DNA of 64,000 nt from Oscheius tipulae (taxonomy: Eukaryota > Nematoda > Chromadorea > Rhabditida > Rhabditidae), in NCBI GenBank assembly GCA_037178975.1, contig JASJZH010000003.1, forward strand, positions 3,720,001-3,784,000, in the 5' to 3' direction. The position numbers and the translations under genes are program-made. Positions 11,181 to 20,452 of this stretch are shown here, in pieces. The first letter of the stretch is position 1. Each line of letters begins with the position of its first letter. The notes beneath the pieces are model-generated. The model searched no databases, had not been told where the DNA came from, and saw only the letters and a list, made by a program, of their open reading frames with translations.

Positions 11181-12290
11181 TTAGTGGAATTCAGCAGATA
11201 AAAGATCCTGTCCAGGTGCTTTTGGCAGGCCGGGTTGACCAGTCCATTCGCACACATACCCCTTTTTCGGATTGGGTTTGAAGGGGAAACAACAACAGCG
11301 GCAGACCTTCTCGTACCTGTATCGAGCCTTTCTTCCTTTGCCCTTACGATATTTCCTGCAAAAGAAGTTCGAACAAAAAAAAGCAAAAGCGAAGGTCCCG
11401 GGGAGATTTGAACTCCCGTCGCAGGATTCAGAGTCCTGAGTGCTAACCGCTACACCACGGGACCGCACATGCTGCGATTTTCACAATCGGGCTACCTTGT
11501 TGCGCCGACTAGCCACTTGAGGGAACAGGGCGCTAAGTGATCCGGTTCACAATCATAGTGCTTTTTCTTGTCGCGTATTCAGGAGATGGACTCACTTTGT
11601 CTGGGTAACACATGTATACCATCCGAGAGTTTCAATGTGACTGCGAAAGACGGGTTCGATTGAGGACAAGTCGACTTTGGGTGTTGGCCACAGTACACAT
11701 TCCTTGTCTCCTTGCTGTAATTGTTATTTTTTTACAATTGCCTCTAGCAATACCTTGGTCAAGTTGTAATCCACAACACAAGAGTCGACTTGACTCTTAC
11801 CGCCCAGATCTGTGGCGGAACAGACTTGTTCAGCTACGTAGAAGGGGACTATGGGACGGCCACCATCAACTCTGAATTGTTGGTAGGCCAGATTTCAGTA
11901 GAACTTACGTGAACGGACTTAAATGACACTTCTGGTTTCCACCGAAACCACAGCTCTGTTTGTAAGAGCACAGTCCACAAGGTTTGTCACTTTTGAGGAT
12001 AGTATGCATGTAAGAATAGAAGTTGTCCAAGACCTAACTCAAATATTGTTGTGTCATATCAACAAAAATACCGATTTGTAGTGTCCGACAAAGGTGTAGA
12101 ACCAATGTTTTTGACAGAGTTTGCCAACTTGATCCAGATAGGTCTGTTCTCCATTGGCTGAGGGCCAGACACATCGTCCCCAACTGCTCCAATGACTACA
12201 TTCGTTGCTCCTGGTAGCGTCGGAATAAACTGCTGCTAGTTGACAGTTGATTGTGGGAAGAAACAGGAGAAGAAGAAAGGACAGTTGCAT
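11181..12290 (-). CDS. Secreted cysteine-rich protein with thrombospondin-type-1-like start
   Basis: Five exons assemble cleanly: 12290-12072, 12033-11909, 11871-11754, 11714-11596 and 11355-11181, giving about 251 aa. The product starts with a signal peptide (MQLSFLLLLFLPTINC). Next comes NECSHWSSWGRCVWP, which resembles the CS-W--WG-C start of a thrombospondin type-1 repeat. The middle part is cysteine-rich (DKPCGLCSYKQSCGFGG) with one N-glycosylation sequon (NLT). The C-terminus is strongly basic, KKYRKGKGRKARYRYEKVCR, followed by CCCFPFKPNPKKG, which suggests binding to heparan sulphate or matrix. Its role is unknown to me; a secreted matrix or guidance-type factor is an inference. Intron 4 (11356-11595) contains a tRNA gene on the same strand. 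Confidence 0.72.
11394..11464 (-). tRNA. tRNA-Gln (anticodon CTG)
   Basis: Read on the minus strand, the 71-nt sequence begins GGTCCCG and ends CGGGACC, a perfect 7-bp acceptor stem. The anticodon arm is CAGGA / CTCTGAA / TCCTG with a perfect 5-bp stem, a 7-nt loop and anticodon CTG at 11429-11431. The T arm GGGAG TTCAAAT CTCCC and the D-arm TAGCGGTTA (A-box-like) are standard, so internal Pol III promoters are present. The gene has no intron of its own. It lies entirely inside intron 4 of the secreted-protein gene, in the same transcriptional direction. Confidence 0.95.
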
Positions 12291-13857
12291 GTCCTAATGA
12301 CTGGGAGAGATCGGCGCGGCCTCGCACCAGCGCGGCGGTCTTCTTCTGTGGCTTCTTTTACTCCATCTCTATTGGTGTCAACAGGCCCCTTTGGATTTTG
12401 CGCAGATTAGACAGCAGCTTTTGTATTGAGACGGATGGGGAGAAGGACGACGAAAGGAGCAGTTGGTGGAACGGAGAGCGCGAAAGTAAGAGTCAAGGAC
12501 AGGTCGGATTTCGATCGAAATGAAAGGAAATGGCAGATTCTAGAGTGTTTCCTTGGTGACTCATTAGGCAATGGTATCGTAATAAACTTTGCATGGGCTT
12601 GAATCACGTGCTTCGCTCCAAATGTCTCATTGCACCCATTTATACCATCTCCCAGTCTTCTCACACACTTCCCCCATGCCATACTCTCCATTTCTTTTCG
12701 ATGATGCTCTCAAACACGACAAAAAATTTGTATAACTTGATGGCTGATTCTATTTCAATATTGAGGCATTCGAATTGGTGCTCTATTTTTGGCGCGCGAA
12801 GCCTTTTTAATTCAAAAGTTGTTTCCATGTTTTCCCTTCTTTTCGCCGTTTTTTTCAACATTTGTTTTACACTTTTTTTTCTGCCAAGTAAGTCAGTCCC
12901 TTGCTGCGATATAGTAACACACCAGAAAATGAAAAATGCCGTCAGAATCATCCAATATGGAAACTAGACATGTTGAAATGTCGAGTGCACTTTGTACACA
13001 TTTTGAACAGTGAATCATAGTAGTTTGGGATTGAGAAACGTCGCATAGAAATCACAAGGACGAGCAATCAATAAAAGAATGGGTTTTCCTGTTTGTTGAA
13101 CCATCTTGATGTTTGTATTCTTCCTCGTTTCCTCCACCTTCATTTTTCCGCTTCCATTTTATCGAACTGATTCATATCGCATGTAATTTCGGTTGAAATC
13201 TCGAGGGGATCTCTTACACCCACGCATATGGCCGGCTGTCAGACGCAGCTTCCTGCTCATATTATTCGCAACTGTTGCAGGCCAAGAAACCTACCTGATA
13301 TACTCATGTTCGTGTTCTGTTTCGCCTTTTTTTTCGGACGGAACCATTAAACTTATGCGAGGAATCGATCGAGGGACCCTGTTTTTAGCACTGGACTCAC
13401 GCATGTGTGTGGGTGCAGCGCTCAATTTTCCACCGTGAATCGTTGGCCGCTGGCCGCCCTTTTCGTCACCTGACCTGATCTCCTCCATTATTTTTTATTT
13501 TCTTGTATTTTTTTGCCACAAATCTCTAACAAAAACGGTTTTGAGGTGAGCGCATAGGCTAAGAATTTTCACCGGATGTAAAATATTCCCAATAATAAAT
13601 AATTTCAGCCGGTTCTAAACTCTGAAAATTGTCTTTTCTCATTTACCAATTCAAAAAATGATTTTATCTTCTCAAAATCCATATTTCCTGATAAAGTCTG
13701 TTCAATTAAGAAATGGCACTTGGGGTGTTTTCTATTTTGCCAACATTTTGATAACTGGACCAATAGCCCCTAAACCACACGCGATAAGGCAAATCGATTG
13801 AAAATTCTTCTCGGACACTTCTTAATTTCCTTTTTTATAGAATTTTTATTTTCAGAA
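12291..13857. other. Intergenic region between two divergent genes
   Basis: This 1.6-kb stretch separates the start of the minus-strand secreted-protein gene from the plus-strand PP2C gene. Only short open frames without recognisable motifs or consistent splice structure occur. It presumably holds the promoters of both genes; no specific element could be recognised. A pyrimidine-rich TTATTTTCAG acceptor ends at 13856, just before the PP2C ATG. Confidence 0.5.
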
Positions 13858-15312
13858 ATGGGACAGACGCTAAGTGAGCCAGTTACCACGAAACAGTCGG
13901 CCACTTGTGCTGATTCCCAGTATATGGTTGCCTCTAGTTGCATGCAGGGATGGAGAATCAGTTAGTTATTCTCTCCTAATTTTAAAACCTTGTCTCACAG
14001 ATATGGAGGATGCTCATACTCATCTGCTTTCTCTTCCCGATGATCCTCAGTCAGCCTTTTTCGCTGTTTACGATGGCCACGGCGGTCCCAAAGTGGGTTC
14101 TTCATCTTTTTGTTACATTTCTCAACTGTATTTGTAGGTATCTCAATATGCGGGTATCAATCTACACAAACAAATAGTTCAACAGAAAGAATATGGTCAG
14201 TCTAGTAACACGTCGAATAAAAAGAACTATTTGTAGCTGATGGAGATATGAGCAGAGCTCTCCAGAAAGGTTTTCTCGCCCTTGACGAACAAATGCGCCA
14301 GGATCAGGAAATGAAAGATGATGCTTCCGGTACTACTGCCGTCGTTGTTGTCGTAAAGGAGAAGAAAATTTATTGTGGTAGCGTTCCCATCTTCTCTGTG
14401 CGATTAAGACTTTCAGGAAATGTTGGTGATTCCCGTGCCGTGGTTTCAGTCCAAGGAGAAGCACGTCCTCTTTCGTACGATCACAAGCCAGCTCATGAAA
14501 ACGAGGTGAGCGGGATGAACTTCTCGCCATAATGCTGACTTTAGGCCCGTAGGATTGTTGCAGCCGGCGGATGGGTAGAATTCAACCGCGTCAACGGAAA
14601 CCTAGCTCTTTCCCGCGCTCTCGGCGATTTCTGCTTCAAGAGAAATGAGAGCAAGTCTGCAGAAGAACAGATAGTCACAGGTTATTCTTGTGTTGGCTCT
14701 CCGCTAAACCAATAGTTTAGCCAACCCCGATGTTATCGTAGACGAAATTACCGAAGACCACGAATTCATTGTTCTCGCATGTGACGGTATCTGGGATGTT
14801 CTCAGCAACGAGGAGGTTGTTGATTTTGTCAGAGCCCGTCTCGCTGACAAACGGGACCCTCAGACCGTAAAGATTCTGTCGTTTGTCAAATGTCAAAATG
14901 ATTTCAGATTTGTGAAGAACTGCTTACTCGGTGTCTTGCACCCGATTGCCAGATGGGAGGTCTCGGATGTGACAATATGACCGTAAGACTTATTTTTTGT
15001 CTTTTCAAATTAGAAGTTTAGGTCGTCCTGGTTGTTCTCTTGCACAATAAAGACTTTGATGCTGCTGTCAGTCGCTGCCAAAGACCCAAAGTTGTCACTG
15101 AAGCCACAAAAAAAGATCTCGAACAGGTTTGTCTTGTATGTTCTTTCTCCAAGAATATGCTTCAGACCCAAGAGGTATCGAAGACTGGTGTAGAAGTTGA
15201 TCCTGTTACTAAGGAGACATTCTCTACGCCTCAAACGTCCCCAACTCTCCCTGAAGAAATGATTCCGACCGCAATGGATGATGAAGAGCCGCCGAAAGAG
15301 TTCAGTGCTTAA
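13858..15312 (+). CDS. Protein phosphatase 2C (PPM family, ppm-2/PPM1-like)
   Basis: This is a metal-dependent Ser/Thr phosphatase, probably about 365 aa over several short introns. The start [20 protein letters not shown] is the family's conserved, probably N-myristoylated start (Gly2). Diagnostic motifs in order are [30 protein letters not shown] (Mn/Mg-binding Asp and Gly), [59 protein letters not shown] and [13 protein letters not shown] with the second metal-binding Asp. All metal ligands are present. The segment [17 protein letters not shown] and the ending [13 protein letters not shown] resemble C. elegans PPM-2 more than the fly or vertebrate proteins as I remember them. The C-terminal tail is acidic and Thr/Pro-rich. 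The start follows a strong acceptor, so the mRNA may be trans-spliced. Confidence 0.92.
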
Positions 15313-15808
15313 ACTTCATTCAAAAATCGCGCCGTCGTTGTGATATCGCTGCTCAATAATGCAAACCCAACTTTCCTTTTCTCACTTTTAGTCATACATG
15401 TTTTCTCGATTATTTCAATAGTTGCGCTAGCATTGCGCCCTCCCTCTACCCACCAATCTTTACTCAGTTTTACATACATGTTACTATTTACACTGACTCG
15501 TTCTAGTCGGATTGTTCGCCCTTTACTTTATCCCGACACCGTCTTTTCTCACATCCATCCTACCCTTCATCGGCTGTTTAACTATGTACATACTTGTTCT
15601 TAGTTTAGTCTCTCAGGGCTGTGACGGATAGTGTTTGTCCTATTTCAACTAAATTTCCGGTTCTATAAACTTTTGTATCTCTTCATCTAGTCTGTTCTTT
15701 TAACTCGCTGTTCACTTTGTCAGTAAAATTCTGGCTATAATCGCTCTAACAAAACCTGGACATTTGCAGAGAAGTTGCCACGTCCGATTTTCGAACTTCA
15801 AAACGGAC
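15313..15808 (+). other. 3' end of PP2C and spacer before INTS11
   Basis: This 496-bp T-rich stretch lies between the PP2C stop and the INTS11 ATG. It contains no convincing open frame. It probably includes the PP2C 3'UTR and the INTS11 promoter or leader. Confidence 0.4.
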
Positions 15809-17968
15809 ATGACGGCTCCGTCGATAAGAGTTAGCGTTTTTTTGCCAAGGAAAATGGCGTTCAGGTTGTTCCATTGGGTGCAGGACAGGATGTCGGACGT
15901 TCTTGTATTCTCGTTTCTATCGGAGGCAAAAATGTGATGCTCGATTGCGGAATGCACATGGGCTATCAAGACGAACGGAGGTTTCCGGATTTCTCGTTCG
16001 TTTCTTTTTTTTCTATTTTACACATTTTCACTTTGTAGGTACATAAGTGGAGGTAGTCGATTGACGGATTTCCTTGACTGCGTGATCATTTCTCATTTCC
16101 ACCTCGATCACTGCGGATCTCTTCCTCATATGAGCGAAGTCGTCGGTTACGATGGAAAGATTTATATGACATATCCCACAAAGGCCATCGTCCCTGTCCT
16201 TTTGGTCAGTTTGCTTATTTCTTTCACTCATTCGTATTGCAGGAAGACTATCGTAAAGTACAGACCGAGTTCCGAGGCGATACCAAATTCTTCACGTCGC
16301 ATGATATCAAAAGCTGCATGAAAAAAGTAACTGTTTATCCTTGCTTCTCTAAAACCAAGTCTTCAGGTAATTGCTGTCAATCTACACGAGACTATCGCTG
16401 TAGACGACGAGCTGTCAATCCGTGCCTTTTACGCTGGTCATGTGCTCGGAGCAGCCATGTTCGAAATTCGAGTTGGAAAGCAGTCCGTATTATACACTGG
16501 TAATTCACTTCATTTTGTCTTGAATTATGGCTCAGGTGACTACAACATGACCCCCGATCGACACCTCGGAGCAGCCAGAGTTCTTCCCGGTGTTCGCCCG
16601 GATCTTCTCATTTCTGAGTCCACTTACGCTACAACAATTCGAGATTCGAAGAGGGCGAGAGAACGCGACTTTTTACGGAAAGTTCACGATGCAGTAATGA
16701 ACGGCGGGAAAGTCCTCATCCCTGTGTTCGCCCTTGGAAGAGCGCAAGAACTTTGTATTCTGTTGGAGCAGTACTGGGAGAGAATGGATCTCAAGTTCCC
16801 CGTTTACTTCTCTCAAGGATTGGCAGAACGCGCCAGAGAGGTTTATATATTTTTGGCTTGTGTCTAAATCAGGCTTTAGTACTACCGTCTCTTCATCAAT
16901 TGGACCAACGAAAAAATCAAAAATGGCTTCGTCGAAAGAAATCAATTCGATTTCAAGCACATCAAACCCCTCGAACGTAATGCGGAAGACATGCCAGGCC
17001 CAATGGTTCTTTTCTCCACTCCAGGTTTTAAACGTTCCCGGCAAAATGAACAAACCGTCTTAGGAATGTTGCACGGTGGACAGTCGCTGAAAGTGTTCAA
17101 GAAGTGGTGCGGCGACAGCAAAAACGTGATCATTATGCCGGGATTTTGTGTGGCCGGAACAGTCGGAGCCAAAGTCATCGGCGGAATGAAACGAGTAGAT
17201 ATTGACGGAAAACCTCACGACATCAATCTGGGCGTCGAGTACATGTCCTTCAGTGCTCATGCCGATGCCAAGGGAATAATGGAGCTCATTCGGCAGACCC
17301 AATGTCGTCATGTCATGTTCGTTCACGGAGAAGCCTCTAAAATGGAGTTCCTCGGAGGTGCTTTCGCTTTTATTCTCACTCTCATCTTGGTTTTCAGATA
17401 AAGTGAAAAAAGAATTCAAGATCCCAGTGCACATGCCGCCTAATGGCGAGACGGTTATTATTCCCGGAGATGTGAAAATAGAGCTGGAAGTTCCGAATGA
17501 GATTGTCGAGAATTCTATTTCCTTGGACCCTACTCCGGCCAAAAAACATTGTCCCTTCCATGCTGCTCTGATGATTACGCGAGAAGTATTTTTCTTTCAA
17601 TGACTTTTGTAAACAATGATTCAGAATGGCCCCCAAGTTGTTTCCGTCGACACTGTGGCCAAGACGCTGGAACTGCCTCTGCATTACATCACACAATCGC
17701 AGCTCATAACCGGAAAAAAAACCGTCAATTGGGAAATTCTAGAGGGAGATCTGAAGATGGTCGATCCCGAGCTTCAGCATAAAAAAGACGGATTGGAGAT
17801 GTTCCATGGCGAAATTTGCGTTATAAAATTGGACTCACGTAACAGTGAGGTGAGGCACGTTTTCTATCGCAACTGATTTTGGTTCAGGTGGAAGTTGTTT
17901 GGGAGGAAAGTCGCGATACTTACTTGAAAAAAGTTCTCACCGTTGTACACTCCCATCTCGGACTCTAA
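15809..17968 (+). CDS. INTS11: Integrator complex endonuclease subunit 11 (CPSF73-like)
   Basis: This is the metallo-beta-lactamase/beta-CASP endonuclease of Integrator, which cleaves snRNA 3' ends and nascent transcripts at paused Pol II. The chosen start MTAPSIR joins through a 35-nt intron to [20 protein letters not shown], exactly where human INTS11 has [11 protein letters not shown]. Motif 2, HFHLDHCG, lies near 16094-16117. [32 protein letters not shown], the [13 protein letters not shown] block, [18 protein letters not shown], the beta-CASP motif FSTPG / [14 protein letters not shown] and [17 protein letters not shown] all follow in order, so both zinc ions can be held. The C-terminal INTS9-binding region ends [11 protein letters not shown]. 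An LRAT-domain gene starts 148 bp downstream. Confidence 0.95.
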
Positions 17969-18116
17969 CCAACTACGGATTCTGTGATTCTCATTTTAAA
18001 CCGGTCATAATTTCAATGAATTCCTTTTGTAGCTTAATTAATTGTTTAAAATGTGGATTTCCATGTATACCTTTCGCATATGATTTAATGATAGTTTTAC
18101 ATCTCTATTCAGATAT

Positions 18117-18886
18117 ATGTCACTCGAAGAAGGTCAACTTGTGAGCGAATGGTGCACGGCAGATGATATTGTGCCTGGAATCGAGCGGGGAGATTTACTC
18201 GAGTTCCGTCGTACGGCTCGAATCGGACAGACGAAGCGGAGGATATACACGGTTAGTTTGTTGGATTTATTTCAATAAAACAATTGCAGCACTGGGCAGT
18301 TTACATAGGAAAAATCGAAGACGTTCCCCGAGTTGTTCACATTTCAACACCAGATGGAGATTTTGAAGATATGAGTAGAGGTAGTGGACACGTCAAAGAT
18401 TCATTCGCGGGATTGACCAAGCTCCTGAAAGGATCCAACCTGGCCGAAGTACGCTGTGACCCTTTACATCATGTGGCCGGCGAAGACATGCTTAGAATAA
18501 ACAACGGGCTCGACGGGTCCCATCGGCCATTTCCACCTAGCATAATCGTGGAGAGAGCTACTCACAAGGTAATTTGGTTTGTTTTTGTACAAATTTTACT
18601 CTCAGCTGGGAGAATCCGGCTACAGTCTTCTATTTTCCAATTGCGAGCACTTCGTGAAGCATGCACGATACGGGAACAAGATCAGCTCACAGGTGACTCT
18701 CAAGTAGTAGCCTTTCAGTATAAAATTCAGGCAGTGGCAGCTAAGAGCGTAGCTCTTTCTTCATTACTAGCTGTAACTGGTAACCCTGGGATAGCCATCG
18801 GAGCCGGTCTTCTCTTCGCCGTCACTTCGGAATCTGTCAGTCAGTTTCTGCATAGTAAGTTCTCCACCAACTTTCGGTTTTTTTAA
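18117..18886 (+). CDS. LRAT-domain (NlpC/P60 superfamily) thiol acyltransferase/phospholipase
   Basis: Members transfer acyl groups or hydrolyse phospholipids through a His/Cys active site. The protein starts MSLEEGQLVSEWCTADDIVP. After an intron come HWAVYIGKIEDVPRVVH (catalytic His with a second His) and then the catalytic block SNCEHFVKHARYGNKISSQ, with Cys near 18642, the H/NCEHFV signature of LRAT and PLAAT proteins. A hydrophobic Ala/Gly/Leu-rich C-terminal segment (SVALSSLLAVTGNPGIAIGA) is a likely membrane anchor. The 3' end is uncertain. Read straight through, it ends STNFRFF. A strong donor GTAAGT (from 18855) and an acceptor TTTGCCATAG (ending about 18910) would give a different tail, IYSGLLYLYLFCVYTDHKY. 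A CTATTCAG acceptor 4 nt before the ATG and the 148-bp gap from INTS11 suggest co-transcription. Confidence 0.82.
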
Positions 18887-19117
18887 CCTTTGCCTGTTAT
18901 TTTGCCATAGTTTATTCGGGTTTATTGTACCTTTATCTCTTTTGTGTATATACTGACCATAAATATTGAATCACATTCATGTTTATTGTTTTTGAAGTAC
19001 GTACTTTGTATACCTTGAAATGTGGCTGGAAATGGCACCTGTTGTATATGTGGGGGCTTTCTCGTCTGAGTAAGGCAAGTGAAGAGCGATATTAGTCAAA
19101 AACAATTGCACATAAAA

Positions 19118-19503
19118 TTAACAGTCGGTAGTAGTTTCGAAAAGGGTTTGGTTCAATTTGGGGCGCGAAGAAGGACGTGGGCGTCGAGCAGGGAGACTAG
19201 CTCCTGTTCGAATATTCCACCGATTCCATACGGAGCAATAGTCGGGAGAAGGCTCATCGATGGCGGTTTCTGTGCGAGAAGTTTGGGCAGGCGTCATTGA
19301 GACGACTTCACGACGCTTGTTTTTTCGAGCTCGCATCGAAAGTCGTTCATTTGTACCCGGAGCTGGTGTTTGGGAAGGAGTAAAGGCGAATCTGAAATAG
19401 TTCTTTTTGGCTTCGTCGAAGAGAAATTTTGTCTGCAACCCTGCACGGACCTTTTCGCTAACACGCGCAACGACCGGTCTTTCCCCTTCCACCTCGTCGA
19501 ATC
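19118..19503 (-). CDS. Last exon of an unrecognised basic, Pro/Arg-rich protein (5' end not found)
   Basis: An acceptor AAAATTTTAG on the minus strand opens an exon encoding FDEVEGERPVVARVSEKVRA, LFDEAKKNYFRFAFTPSQTP, RLSMRARKNKRR and a Ser/Pro/Arg-rich end RRPRPSSRPKLNQTLFETTT. It carries no ATG, so at least one exon upstream is missing from this call. The sequence before it (19504-19760) also serves as the leader of the divergent EIF1AD gene. I recognise no domain. The Arg/Lys-rich RARKNKRR stretch could be a nuclear localisation signal. It may still be a chance frame. Confidence 0.4.
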
Positions 19504-19758
19504 CTAAAATTTTCTCCCTTTCATCTCAAAAAATCGCTCAATTTTTATTATTTTCGACAGGTTTTGTGCGCAAACGATCTCTCCTCTCCAAATACTAATT
19601 TATGCATCCATCAAACTTTTGTTTTCAGCTTCGATCGTCGGGCCTAGCCTCTCGGTCGACTTATATACTTTTTTCCAACCTTCAAGCTGAAGACAAGAAG
19701 AACAAGGCATATAAGTCTCATTGACAAAGTATCCTAACGTCTTCCAAATCGCCAGAAA

Positions 19759-20415
19759 ATGTCTGTTGCTAGCAAACGTCGTTTCGTCACAAACAAGGTA
19801 CGATCTTCATGTTATCTCTATAAATTTCAACTCAGGTCGAATCTGAGATGTTTCTTCCCGCCGAAGGGGATATCATTGCTCAAGTCAAAGCTGCTCGTGG
19901 CAACAACCTCCATGAAATTGAAGATCAATGTGGAAATACCTATGTGGTCAGCATGCCCCAGAAGTTTCGAAAGGCAGTCTGGATTCGTCGTGGACAATTC
20001 GTCGTTGTACGACCCATCGATGAAGGAGATAAGGTTGTCTACTGTTTACACAGTTCACTTCGAACCTTTTTTTTTTAGGTAAAGGGTGAGATTGAACATG
20101 TGCTCGATGAGGAAAACGTCCTCTACATCCGTGAAATGAAGAAGTGGCCGGTACATTTCGAGGACGAGGCCGAACAGATGACTCGTGACTCCAAAAGAGG
20201 AAACAAGGGTGATCATCCGATGATTGACGAGGACATGCTCCCTCCCAGGTCGGTGTTCTCATTCTATTTTCGTTAAACACAAGTTTAGTGATAGCGAGGA
20301 GGAGAACGAAGAAGACGACGAAAGTTCGGATGAAGATCTTTCCGAGGACGTCGATTCGGATGAGGAAATCGAACAGTTCAACCCCAACCGTGCTCTTGCG
20401 CCTCAAAATAGCTGA
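19759..20415 (+). CDS. EIF1AD: eIF1A-like domain protein EIF1AD
   Basis: EIF1AD is an OB-fold RNA-binding protein that acts in late 40S ribosomal subunit maturation. About 178 aa are encoded in four exons. MSVASKRRFVTNK is joined to VESEMFLPAEGDIIAQVKAA, then RGNNLHEIEDQCGNTYVVSM, PQKFRKAVWIRRGQFVVVRP, GEIEHVLDEENVLYIREMKK and WPVHF. These are the S1/eIF1A fold with the family's P-KFRK-VWI-RG-FV motif. The C-terminus is a long acidic run (SDSEEENEEDDESSDED), also typical of EIF1AD and unlike eIF1A. The gene ends 38 bp from the PAR-3 stop, so the two are convergent and their 3' ends must nearly overlap. Confidence 0.9.
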
Positions 20416-20452
20416 TTATATGGCTGCGTTACAGAATAAATTACTTACTTAC

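Noticed and set aside
18855-18910. Alternative last intron in the LRAT gene as the main form
   Set aside because: Both ends are plausible; the simpler unspliced end was kept and the alternative recorded.
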